Shown piece after piece: positions 1 through 10,681 of a stretch of DNA of 64,000 nucleotides. The DNA lies in contig JBAJFG010000022.1 in the NCBI GenBank assembly GCA_037903475.1, positions 1 through 64,000 on the forward strand, written 5' to 3'. The notes below the pieces were generated by a model. That model was not told the DNA's origin. It was given only the letters and a program-made list of their open reading frames with translations, and searched no databases. Positions within the stretch are counted from its first letter, which is position 1, and each line of letters starts with the position of its first letter. Origin of the DNA: Ancylostoma caninum (Eukaryota; Nematoda; Chromadorea; Rhabditida; Ancylostomatidae). A program made the position numbers and the translations under genes.

Positions 1-268
1 GTGCAAATAGCTGAAAAGTACTGTCATAGTTTTCTGATTCCATATAGTACGTTATAACTGTGGTCGTTTTACGAACAACATATTATGGTAATGTTAACAG
101 ACGTCTGGTCAACACCGCAGCACTCATTGCCACACTTTGAAGTGGAACTAGGCCGTCAAAATGCTGTCTCCGTGGCGAATCCACTCGAAGTGCAGTTCCC
201 TTTGAAATTCTCCAGACATATGTGTACTTTATTCCACATAACACACCACTGATGAATATCGGTGCTGC

Positions 269-277
269 ATATAAAAT
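269..277 (+). promoter_or_regulatory. TATA box of CAP gene copy A
   Basis: CATATAAAA lies about 30 bases before the start codon at 307. The same box, preceded by GCTGC, sits at the matching place before copy B and copy C, and all three starts are preceded by ACATCACA. A second conserved block, AGACGTCTGGTCAAC, lies further upstream (about 101-115 here). Core promoter assignment is inference from conservation and spacing. Confidence 0.55.
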
Positions 278-306
278 TCTGGTCGTAATGTAGAGAAGAC
301 ATCACA

Positions 307-1392
307 ATGTGGGCACTCCTTCTGGTTACGGTACGTTTAGCTGGATGTTTTGCCCTGAAGTGAGCAATGAATTCCATAATTGTCTTTAGGTACTCTACCT
401 TGCTTCATCTGTTCTCTCCTTGGAGATTGTCATGGGTAAGCGAAGAGGAATCGTTACGGTAGATCCTTACTATAAGATATCCTGCAGACAACCAGGGAAG
501 TGGATGCATGGTGGACAGACAGTACAGAGAAGCCATCGACAAGTTCCATAATGGGCTACGTCAGCGCATCGCTAAAGGAGAAGCCGAAGGTTATGGACCA
601 GCACGAGAGATGTACGGACTGGTGGGTAAACTATGAGATATAATGCTCTGCAGATGAACTGGAATTTGTGCTCCAAAATTCATTAGTCATGGAAGTCGTA
701 TATGTATATCTCCTCGAGCGGTTAAGTAGCCGCTTTCAGGTTTACGATTGTGGGCTAGAAAAAGATGCTGGATATGAGACAAGGCTGCCTGGATACGCTG
801 ATCTACATCACCGTGGAGTTACCCGCTTTTCAGGGTAAACACTTCCACAGATTACACAGTTCTAGCACTCTAGCACCAAAAACCGACGAATTAACCTGAT
901 TCAGTGAATATGAGGGAAGTGCTATAAGTGCGTTGGAGGAGATTCTGAAGACGTTCTCTGCTGACAAGAATGCCATGAGACAGGTATCAAAAAGTAATGG
1001 GGTATTCCCTGTTTTCGCGCATATAAATGAAACTTCAGGTAATATACCCAAAAGCAACTCGTTTCGGATGTACCGCAAGACTTAGACGCAATAAGAAGAC
1101 CGACATGCGCAGAATGGACTGGGTGTGTGTCTATGACAAAAAGTACGTCCTCACTAACTGAACTTGCTATTTCTTTTCGTTCTTTTTTTTCTAAATTAAC
1201 ATTCTCGTTCTTGTTCAGGACTCATAAGCGATAAATCAAACTTAGCTTCCAACCGTTCTAATCTGACAGCGATTGTTCAGACCTAAAGATGGAGAAAGCT
1301 TTGAAGGAGGAAAACCCTGCAACGAAAACAAGGATTGCACCTACTACAAAGGCTCGACGTGCGAGTGGAACCTGTGTTATACCTTCTTCTAA
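307..1392 (+). CDS. CAP/SCP-TAPS (ASP-like) secreted protein, copy A
   Basis: Seven exons with consensus GT-AG junctions join in frame: 307-330, 390-435, 488-621, 740-834, 905-983, 1039-1142, 1281-1392 (594 nt, 197 aa). Residues 1 to about 20 form a hydrophobic signal peptide starting MWALLLVT. Then comes a CAP-domain opening (REAIDKFHNGLRQRIAKG, about residues 34-51), VYDCGLEKDA (about 69-78), a FGCTARLRR and WVCVYDK block like the C-terminal CAP signature, and a cysteine-rich tail (GKPCNENKDCTYYKGSTCEWNLC) ending CYTFF. This layout is typical of hookworm activation-associated secreted proteins, which are released into the host; the precise role here is unknown. The middle is short and I see no GENI/GENL motif, so it is a divergent member. 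AATAAA is at 1428-1433. An intact frame suggests an active gene. Confidence 0.8.
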
Positions 1393-1461
1393 ATTATTCT
1401 TGCACCTCCTCAAAGCTTTCCTTTCGAAATAAATCCTTAGCACATCTATTCACGTTCACAG

Positions 1462-2846
1462 ATTTCATTGGAAAAATAGTACCACAAAGTACGACAGCAA
1501 TTGAGTTCCATGACGTTCAACAAAGATTCTGAGTAAATGTCGTATCCAGTGTTTGCCCACATGCGAGACCTTCACGCATATTTTCTTGCTTTTTGTTTTA
1601 TTCTCGTCTTAGAAGTCTTCAAAGAAAAAGTAGTGAGTGAATAGTTTGAGACTATTATGAGGAAAAGCTACGTGATTTCAGAAGAGCCATGAAACATTCA
1701 AAAACAATTCTCTGGTTTTTCGCGTTTCATTGATTTTCGGTGCTCCTTAATTAAAGTACTTGATACAGAATCAAATTTTTTAGTATTTTTACTCTTCCAT
1801 CTTATTGTCACTTTTTTCCTACGCTCCCCTCTCTTGGCCTCCTGCACCCCTCAACGATTTGAGTATCCAAGCGTTTTCCTTACTGTTGCGCCAAAGCGAC
1901 TTGTTCTCCGTTAGCAGACTGGTGCCCTGGCGTTCTCCACTTTATTGATGCACAGCGAACCTAAGTATCATAGCGTTTCCGAACAGTGTTGGGCAACAGC
2001 GGATACGTTCTCCATCGATGAAGCCTAGTGCCGGATGAAGGAGTGGCTGTTTAGGAGGGGGGCCCCCGAAATAAAGACAAGACCATGAATGGAAGGACAT
2101 GTTCGTATGACTCTAGCATGACCAGAACGAAAGTGCAAGATGTAACTAACGTGCTGCTGTGTTGAAAATGTGGCTTTTATATAGATTAATTCCATCCACT
2201 ACACAAGAAATGTAATGTAATCTTCTTTGACTTCAGTATCCCATCCTTATTATGATATTTGTGGCAATGAAAAAGGAACCTTTTTCGGAACCACAGTTGA
2301 TTGGCGCACCATCCGGAAGTTTTGTACTCATTTCATACGTAAATACTGCAGAATAGTTCGACGATCTGGTGGTTGATAAGAAGGCGAAGAAAGCCACGCG
2401 GTCGTCAGTGAGTTCAATAACTGGTTACAGACAATGCCATAACAACCTATGAACTCTGTGCGTGATATACAGGGTGCACGAAAAGTATTGACTGCCGTCT
2501 TTTGTGACGCATGAATTATATAGAAAATCGAAACTGAATAGAGGAACAAGTGTAACCATTCTGTTGCCTAGAATCTCGAGAACAGTGTAAAACTAAGAAA
2601 CGCACTTATTCGCTCCGTTTTATCTCGAATTTTTCCAGTTGTCAACAAACAAGACGGTAGAAGGCTTCACTATTGCTATGCAAGTAGTCCTCTTTGACTT
2701 GATTCAGAATTTTTCTGAAGAGTTTTTGTGGAATGGAATAGTGCCAAGAAATAGCTTATGTTAAGCCACCCATAAATCCACTAATTAAAAATTTGTGTGT
2801 GCACGAAGGCTGTAGAGGGATCATCTTGCTCCGTGTATGTATTGTA
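1462..2846. other. Spacer of the inverted repeat, no gene recognised
   Basis: AT-rich sequence without convincing coding signal. At about 2467-2490 there is TACAGGGTGCACGAAAAGT, which resembles one end of a Tc1/mariner-type element, but I could not find the partner end. The block at 2058-2075 is G/C palindromic (GGGGGGCCCCC). Confidence 0.4.
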
Positions 2847-4141
2847 TTAGGTTGCCCCATAAATAATGGCCGTTTTAGAGGTGCGCATTCCAAGATGCGT
2901 AACTCAGCTCAAACCTGAGATTTTCCCTTGAAATGAGAAGCATTATGATCAGCATTTCCTGCACACTTTAGCAGTACAGTGAAGTACAATATTACAAGGA
3001 GAGATTCAATGTCCCACTCAGTGAAGGTTATGTAAGGAAGAAAGCTGAAATCACCGGCTTCAACGAAGTGCAAAAGGTCAATTTTCAGTATACATTGATT
3101 CGCATGAATTTTCTAGCCGAAAATTGGATTCACCGCAAGCTCCAAAGAGACCCTATTAGGCAAGAGTCTGTCCAACACAATATTACAAGGAGAGATTCAA
3201 TGTCCCACTCAGCGAAATTTTTCTCGGTAGGATGTGAACCTGGGTGGATTTGCCTGCCCCGCAAGTGGACATGCACTTCTTCTGCTCACCAGAACTGAGG
3301 CATTTCCAACCGAATCTCGAAACCAAATCGAAAATAGTAACAGGCGAGGCATTTAGTAAAGTCAACTCGTGGCCTGGTCTGGATACTGTCGAACATCTCG
3401 AGGAGCATTTCACCTTCCAGAAAAAGTTACCGTTTTCATAGGTGTCAAAGTTCGTTGTATATATACAGATCAGCCTCGGCGATGCAAACAAGACAAAAGT
3501 CTATTTTAATAAGCAATGTCTACTCATTACTAAAAGTGGCTCTTTTCTCCAGAAAATTTCGCAACAATGTTCATTAGAAAGACTAAAGGAGATTGTGAAG
3601 CAAGTGAAGTACTGACCGGCAATGCTTTTGTTCAAAATCCAAATTGCCCATTTTTTGCCATGTTTGGCCATGAAGAAGGCAGGGCGACCAGTGATTTAGT
3701 TGCGTCCAAGCTGGCTGCTAATATTTTTACGGACTGTTTCAAAATTCTCGTCTCGCCTCCAGAACTATGCTTTCGTTATTGCGCTTCATGACCATCACCT
3801 GGTTATATTTGAGAACTCGTATCGTTCTGGAAGTGTTTCTCTAGTCACAGCTTTTGCACGCTTACAATATAACTACCTGGCCAAGATAACACCAAATCTA
3901 GCTTTTATCCTATTATGGCGAAAAAATAGCCCAAAAATTGGGAGAGGACAAAAACCATGTTTTGCATGATCGTACGAATTCGTCTGCAGAAACCAGAGAA
4001 AGGGTAATTGAAAAAGCCTTTTTAGGATACGGATAGAGCAGATTTTGCTCTTTATAATAGTCCAAAGATCCGGAAAAATGGACTTATGAACTTCCAAAAA
4101 TTCATTACTAGGCTGCAGCTATTTACTGTGGGACAACCTAA
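2847..4141. mobile_element. Mariner-like TIR element, about 1.3 kb, without recognisable transposase
   Basis: The left end reads TTAGGTTGCCCCATAAATA and the reverse complement of the right end reads TTAGGTTGTCCCACAGTAAA, a pair of mariner-like termini with a TA before the left end only. The length equals that of a full mariner, yet none of the reading frames inside resembles a mariner transposase. A 36-bp direct repeat occurs inside (2986-3021 and 3177-3212). A frame at about 3620-3750 contains FFAMFGHEEGRATSDLVASK, faintly like the start of a PP2C phosphatase core (see findings). Boundaries are inferred from the TIRs. Confidence 0.5.
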
Positions 4142-4414
4142 CATTATTATTTATCTTGCTATCTTTTTAAGGTCTCAATATTATACAGCCTAAAAGCTTG
4201 TAAACACTCCCTCATCCGGTTGCTGCGAGACCGGTAACGAGAAGTGCCGTAGGATGCGAGTTTCGTCGCTAAAGAGTGTCTGAGTTCTTAATGGTCGGCC
4301 AGCCGCCTCACAGTCTGCACATCAAGCTTCCCATTGTCAACGATAAAAGAATTGGAGAGTTGCTTTTCAGGCGCTCTATGCGTGCGTTGGTTGCACAGGT
4401 TACTTAACGAAAAA
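4142..4414. other. Intergenic gap, nothing recognised
   Basis: Unique-looking sequence between the mariner-like element and the inner end of the right inverted-repeat arm. No reading frame, repeat or signal that I can support. Confidence 0.4.
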
Positions 4415-4483
4415 CTGTGAACGTGAATAGATGTGCTAAGGATTTATTTCGAAAGGAAAGCTTTGAGGAGGTGCAAGAATAAT

Positions 4484-5571
4484 TTAGAAGAAGGTATAAC
4501 ACAGGTCCCACTCGCACGTCGACCCTTTGTAGTAGGTGCAATCCTTGTTTTCTTTGCAGGGCTCTCCTCCTTCAAGACTTTCTCCATTTTCAGGTCTGAA
4601 GAATCGCTGTCAGATTAAAACGTTTTGAAAGCTTTGCCTATCTTATTGCATATGAGTCCAGAACAAGAACGAGAATGTTAATTTAGGAGAAAAAAGAACG
4701 AAAAAAATAGCAAGTTCAGTTAGTGAGGACGTACTTTTTGTCATAGACACACACCCAGTCCATTCTGCGCATGCCGGTCTTCTTATTGCGTCTAAGTCTT
4801 GCGGTACATCCGAAACGTGTTGCCTTTGGGTATATTACCTGAAGTTTCATTTACATGCGCGCAAACAGGGAATACTCCCCATTGTTTTTGATACCTGTCT
4901 CATGGCATTCTTGTCAGCGGAGAACGTCTTCAGAATCTCCTTCAACGCACTTATAGCACTCCCCTCATATTCACTGAATCAGGTTAATGGCTCGATTTTT
5001 GGTGCTAGAGTGCTAGAACTGTGTAATCTGTGGAAGTGCATACCCAGAAAAACGGGTAACTCCATGACGATGTAGATCAGCGTATCCAGGCAGCCTTGTT
5101 TCATAGTCAGCTTCCTTTTCTAGCCCACAGTCGTAAACCTGGAAGCGGCTGCTTAACCGCTGGAAGGAATATGCATATATGACTTTCATGACGTATGGAT
5201 TTTGGAGCATAAATTCCAATTCATCTGCAGAGCATTACGTCTCGTGATTTACCCACCAGTCCGTACATCTCTCGTGCTGGTCCATAACCTTCTGCTTCCC
5301 CTTTAGCGATGCGCTGACGTAGCCCATTATGGAACTTGTCGATGGCTTCTCTGTACTGCCTGTCCACCATGCATCCACTTCCCTGGTTGTCTGCAAGATA
5401 TATCATACTAAGGATCTACCGTAATGATTCCGTTTCGCTTACCTATGACAATTTCCAAGGAGACGACAGGTGAAGCAAAGCACAGCACCTGAGGATAATT
5501 ATGGAATTCATTGCTCACTTCAGGACAAAACATCACGCAAAACGTACCGTAACCAGGAAAACTGCCCACAT
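4484..5571 (-). CDS. CAP/SCP-TAPS (ASP-like) secreted protein, copy B
   Basis: Mirror-image paralogue of copy A. Exons on the minus strand: 5571-5548, 5488-5443, 5390-5257, 5138-5044, 4973-4895, 4838-4735, 4595-4484, again 594 nt and 197 aa with every exon the same length as in copy A. The signal peptide starts MWAVFLVT; the CAP opening, VYDCGLEKEA, the FGCTARLRR/WVCVYDK block and the cysteine-rich tail are kept. Exon 4 ends at a GTATGC donor where copy A has GTAAAC. AATAAA is at 4448-4443. No frameshift or stop was found, so both arm copies look functional. Convergent orientation to copy A suggests an inverted duplication rather than tandem expansion. Confidence 0.8.
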
Positions 5572-5601
5572 TGTGATGTCTTCTCTTCATTACTAACGGG
5601 C

Positions 5602-5610
5602 TTTTATATG
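5602..5610 (-). promoter_or_regulatory. TATA box of CAP gene copy B
   Basis: Reads CATATAAAA on the minus strand, about 31 bases upstream of the start codon at 5571, matching the boxes of copies A and C. Confidence 0.55.
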
Positions 5611-5889
5611 CAGCACCGATATTCAGGAGTGCTGTGCTGCGTGGAATAAAATACACATATGTCTGGAGAGTTTCAAGGGGAACTGCACTTTGAGTGGATT
5701 CGCCACGGAGACAGCATTTCGAAGGCCAAGTTTCACTTCAAAGTGTGGATGTTCGTTATGAGTGCGACAGTGTTGACCAGACGTCTGTTAACATTACCAT
5801 AATATGTTGTTCGCAAAACGAACACAGTTATAACGTGCTGTATGGAACTAAAGAGCTATGATAGTACCTTGCAGCTGTTTGCACTGTGT

Positions 5890-6954
5890 GCACCGGGCTA
5901 ATTTTGAAGCAGTGGAGCTCCTTTCAATGAACCTGGGCCACTGAAATGCAAGAGAAACATCATTTTGCGATAATTTCGGGTTGGAAGAAGTAAAACCAAG
6001 GTTGCAGCTCATCTCGTGTTTTGCTGCTTGGCAGCTCTGTCACTATGTGCCTTTCTAACTATTTAATTAATTGGACGCAGTTCCTGGCTTACAGAACACT
6101 AATACTGATACACCATGCCGAGGTTCAAAGACGATCGAACATGGGAACTTACAGAAGACTGACGGAGAAAATTAGGAACGTGCTCATAAAAGAACTGTGT
6201 ATCTTATTATTTTGGTAGGAATCACCTCGAATATATGTACATATGTAACAGTGACGGATGGAAGGGGTTTTCAATTCCTACTTCCGACTCCAACGAATTT
6301 CGACATACTGTGAATTATTTGGTGTAGTCTTGTGAAGATGGTGTTTTTATCAAGTTTTTATTATTTTAAATTCCTGTGATCCGCGTTCCGAGAATCACTG
6401 CGGCCCAGTTTTTTTTTCTCTCTCACCCCTCCGTGGCTTTTGGCCCACGCAACTTGTATATGGACGGAAACTTCTTTCATTTACGAGGGGACACTGTCTG
6501 ATGCTTGTCTTTACGGTAGTTACGATTATTCTCTCTAATTTCCCCGTCACATTTTTATAGCACTCTATTTTTCTGTTCCGATTCTATTTTTTTTTCTATT
6601 TTTCTGCACCTTAATAATTTGGTATCTTCTTCGTTATCATAACCTTATTACGATAAAGAAGGTTCAAAACGTCTGCTTAGAGGTTGAAGTTGATGAGAAT
6701 TGCAGTCATCGTTGTCTGGTCTATTACAGTTCGCAACATCTGTAGCAGCTTCAAGGGCATTATGCATTGTAGAGCTAACAGACGTCTGGTCAACACCGCT
6801 GTACTGTACTAAAAGGGGATATCTGGGAATTCAGGTAGGTAGTAGCGAGCTTTCAAAATACTGAAAAGTTCAGTCGAAGTGCAGATTTCCATGGATTTTC
6901 GAAAATATTTCTGTGTTGTTCTGTCTGGCGCAGTACTGCAGAACAGATTTGCTG
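5890..6954. other. Gap between CAP copies B and C
   Basis: Mostly AT-rich with long T runs (6409-6420, 6589-6600). The conserved CAP upstream block AACAGACGTCTGGTCAACACC occurs at about 6778-6798, so the last 180 bases are promoter-side sequence of copy C. Nothing else recognised. Confidence 0.4.
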
Positions 6955-6963
6955 CATATAAAA
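6955..6963 (+). promoter_or_regulatory. TATA box of CAP copy C
   Basis: CATATAAAA, 30 bases before the ATG at 6993, in the same context as in copies A and B. Confidence 0.5.
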
Positions 6964-6992
6964 CTCTGGCATGACATCTGGAAAACATCACA

Positions 6993-9088
6993 ATGTCTGC
7001 ACTTCTCCTGATTGTGGTAAGTTTGGCCCGATGTGCTTTTTTTCAACTGAAGAATGAATTTCACATACACTCTTAGTTGCTGTACCTCGCTTCACCTGTC
7101 GCCTCCTTGGAAATTGTCATAGGTAAGCGAATTCGGAAGCATTATGATAGATCCTTATTGTAAGATATTTTTCAGACAACCAGGGGAGCGGATGTATGGT
7201 TGACCGACCGTTCAGAGAAGCCATCGACAAGTTCCATAATGGACTACGTCAGCGCATCGCAAAGGGCGAATTAGAGGGTTATGGACCAGCACGAGAGATG
7301 TACGGACTGGTGGGTTGACCATGTACGTAAATGAAGTAGGTCAGAGTGAAAATTGCCCATTATTGAGAGGAGTTCTCCACTCGAAACTCACGAAAATTTG
7401 AAGGAGTTTTTGAGAACTTCAGAGTTTTTGGACAAGAACATCCAAATTACTCAAGACAGACAAAAATGGAACGACGAAACATTTTTGCCGGCGCATATTC
7501 ATGCTTCAGCTTCTACAGCAATGCATTCTATTAGGTGCGTGCAAAAGTTCCGGTGTAGTTGGTGGCATTTCATCGTTTGACCTTGTTTTGCTCCTTGCCA
7601 TTTTCATGTGTTGCAGCCTTTTTCATACATACCGATATGCTGAAACCTCCACTACCTGTACCACTTTTGGCTTCGGTCTAAATCGCCGCGTTGGTGCATT
7701 TTAGGCATGATACTATTGTTAGGTATAGTCAGCAAATTTGTGAAATTTTGCTTAATGAATACAAATTCGGACGATCTGTAAAGGGAGGACCCTTAGCACC
7801 AATATTTCGTTTGTGTAAGGTATTTTCTCCAGAAAGCCCGAAACTCGTGGGCTCTTGTGAAATCTTGGCGAAAATGAGAGTATGGAAAATGCTCAACGAG
7901 CTAGACAGCAACTTGAAGAACACAAGTGTCGCCACCTGGACGACGGCATATATTTGATATACTGATATCCTAGCAAGCCGTTTCTTGAATGGATTCTTAT
8001 TAGTCATGCAGAGTGGGTCATGTAAGATAATAGGAAGAGGTCGTCCCAGGATGTGGGGGATAACCCATATAAGCATGCTACAGTGTCAATCGTTTAAAAA
8101 ACGTGCCAACCCGTCTCTGAAAATCTCATGTATTCTTCATACTTCTCGGACCTGTCTGCAACTGATTGTCTCCCTTTCAAGCGTCCATATCGTCACATCG
8201 CCTGTGAAACTTTCAATGAACAGACACTCCTCGTAAACGACGCGTGCCACCTCTTCAAGTATAAGCCTGTCAAATTTGAGGCTTCTGGAAAAATCTTTAT
8301 GTGCCGTAATGGCAACACTACGCTCATGCTAATGCTTTTTGATTTGATTGAAACTGTTTATCATGAGCTGACTTATGGTGTTTCAAAAAATTAAGTGAAA
8401 CTGTCCCAGTGCTTTTGCACGCACCTAATACAACTGTCTGCTTTTAGGTATACGACTGTGGGCTAGAAGAGGAGGCTAGAAAAGAGATAAAGCTTCCTGG
8501 ATACGCCGATCTCCATCATCGTGGAGTTACCCGCTTTTCTGGGTCAGCATTTTCACAAATTATACACTGTTAGCACTCTAGCGCCAATAGCCGAGGCATG
8601 ATTCAGTGACTATGAGGGAAGTGCTATAAGTGCCCTGAAGGAGATCCTGGAGACATTCTCTGCCGACAAGAATTCCATGAGACAGGTCTCAGACATACTA
8701 ATGCTATTCTCCTGTTACTATTTCGGTTTCGGATGGAATTTTAGGTGGTCTACCCTAAGGCAACTCGTTTTGGATGTTCCGGAAGACTGAGACGCAATAA
8801 GAAGACCGGCATGCGCAGAATGGATTGGGTGTGTGTCTACGACAAAAAGTAGGTTTTCTCTCTGGCTTTTTTTCGTTCTTTTTCTTCTCAATTCTCAAAG
8901 CCGAATTGTCTTATCACGGCTTGTAAGCAGTAGAACAGAATTGGCTTCTCCGTTCGAATCTGATGATGCTTTTTCAGGCCTAAGGATGGAGAAAGCTTCG
9001 AGGGAGGAAAGCCTGCAACGAAAACAAGGATTGCACCTACTACAAAGGCTCGACATGCGAGTGGAATCTGTGTTACACATTCTTCTAA
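6993..9088 (+). pseudogene. CAP/SCP-TAPS gene copy C, probably a pseudogene
   Basis: Exon equivalents: 6993-7016, 7077-7122, 7176-7309, 8448-8542, 8607-8685, 8745-8848, 8978-9088. The first six have the same lengths as in copies A and B and encode the signal peptide (MSALLLIV), CAP opening (REAIDKFHNGLRQRIAKG) and WVCVYDK block. In the last exon one base is missing within GGAGGAAAGCCTGC (about 9003-9016; copy A has one more base), which shifts the frame and loses the conserved cysteine tail; the shifted frame stays open to about 9303. Donors after exon 4 (GTCAGC) and exon 5 (GTCTCA) are weak. Intron 3 is enlarged by a mariner at 7531-8428. AATAAA is at 9143-9148. Use of the shifted C-terminus cannot be excluded. 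Confidence 0.75.
7531..8428 (+). mobile_element. Internally deleted mariner in intron 3 of CAP copy C
   Basis: Both ends carry TTAGGTGCGTGCAAAAG as inverted repeats and are flanked by TA, the mariner target site. The 898-bp body keeps degraded transposase in the plus frames: an N-terminal piece (ICEILLNEYKFGRS, about 7735-7780) and a C-terminal piece (SYFSDLSATDCLPFKRP, about 8133-8185) matching the conserved mariner YSPDLSPTDYHFF-type region. The middle third, with the first catalytic aspartates, is missing. Same TIR as the element at 10682-11955, so the same family, close to the Hsmar1/bandit group of hookworm mariners. Confidence 0.85.
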
Positions 9089-9149
9089 TATGTGCCCGTC
9101 CCGAACTTGGCTTCAAGCGCTTCTGGGGAAACTATTTTACCGAATAAAT

Positions 9150-9883
9150 TCTTCGCATCTGTGCTTGCAATTACACTCCTTATTTAGAAGCTGCACTTTC
9201 TGGAAGTTTCGCTCACTAATCCGAGCAATGAAGCGGCGTTTAAGAATAGTTAGCGAAGTGGATGCCCCAACAACTTTCTCAGGCGTGGATGTACAACCAC
9301 AGTGACCTTAGAAAACCTTGACGATGAGTGTATTTCTACGTGGGAGGCACAAAAGTGCTTTGAAATCTTGGGTTGCGGTACAAATAGATACCGTGTTTAT
9401 TTATTTTTATATAATTATCGGTTACAATCTGAGCATACGAAGAGCAAGCGAAATAATATGAAGTAGGCCGATAGTACAAATCTGATCACTGTAAAACTGC
9501 AAAGGGCGGGGGGGGGAGTGAGAAAAATTGGTGGTGAAGAGCAGTGGCCGGCCAACATTGCAAGTCGCATGAGGTACGAGGCGGCTCCGGGTGCCAACTT
9601 GGTAGGTCCGTCAACACCACCAAGGCTCACATGTCGGCTGCTCTAGGGAGAAGGGGGATACAAGGAGCAAAGATCATCCTTTGCCCTAAAATGTCATCTC
9701 CTTATACAAATAACATGAACAAAGCAACCTAGTGAGAACGTCATGACTAAGCACTAGAAGAGAAAGGACTACAGCAGAGGTGTTTAAAAGGAACGTGAGG
9801 AAACCGGAAAGGAAGTACAGAAGGTAGCGAAACCCTGAAAATTCAAATTTTGATTCATGTGAAAATAGTGCTAAAAACTGAGA
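9150..9883. other. Region between CAP copy C and the CR1 coding remnant
   Basis: From about 9400 on this may be the 3' untranslated part of the adjoining minus-strand CR1-type element, judged only by position. It contains a G run at 9489-9496 and no supported gene. Confidence 0.35.
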
Positions 9884-10681
9884 TCAGAGACGACCACCTT
9901 GTTGTAAGAAATTCAGAAGACCCTCAGCGAATTTAGCTGGAGAGGTTGAACCCAAAAGAGACTGTGGCAGTTCATTCCACATCTTTACTGCACGCACCAG
10001 AAAGGAGTCACGGAATTGCCGAGAATGGAACCGTTCTACTTCCACCCGCATATCATGGCCTCTAGTCCTTTCATTAAATCTTGACATTGTCAGAAGCGTG
10101 TGCTCATCAATTTCAATTGAACCCATTAGAATTTTGAAACGAAGGCTTTGATCATAGATTATTCTTCTCAGTTGTAACGTGTTGCTGTTGAGAACATTTA
10201 GTCGCTGCGGATATGTAGCCTGGATTTTACCATTCCCTACAAATATTTGCTTCGTAAATCTTTTTTGAACATTTCGAGTCTATCAATGTGGTACTGTTTA
10301 GTAGGAGACCGAAGTGGAGCGCAGTATTCGAGAATTGGTCGTACATAAGTTGTGAACAGCTCGAAAAGCGTGTTCATCTTGCGAGTTTTGAAGGCGCGCA
10401 GTATGAAATTAGACCTAATGTACGCCTTTGCTACAATTTCCTCGATATACTGATCAAATGAAAGCCTATCGCAGTACGTTACCCCAAGATCACGTATCCA
10501 GTTTGAGATAGTCAATTGACAACTTCCCAGGTGGAACGAACAATTTTTTGGATGATTGCGGCCAATGCACATCACGGAAGTCTTCTCGCGGGATATGTCA
10601 AGCTGTCATTTGTTGGACCAAGTAACCAGAGCCCTGAGCGCTTGCTGGAGTGCACCGACATCATTTATCGAAAAGAATTTA

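Larger units (their letters stand above)
1..5889. repeat. Large inverted repeat, arms about 1.46 kb, each arm a CAP gene
   Basis: Positions 1-1461 match the reverse complement of about 4415-5889, judged by eye at roughly 90 percent identity over promoter, exons, introns and 3' end. Homology stops just past the polyadenylation region at both inner ends (near 1461 and 4415) and still continues at position 1, so the outer boundary of the left arm lies outside the window. The 2.95-kb spacer is unrelated to the arms and includes a mariner-like TIR element. The divergence between arms argues against a simple assembly fold-back. Confidence 0.9.

Noticed and set aside
740..867. Apparent premature stop (TAA at 836) in CAP copy A exon 4
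   Set aside because: The TAA is part of a GTAAAC splice donor; splicing at 834 to 905 keeps the frame, and copies B and C have a GT at the same place.
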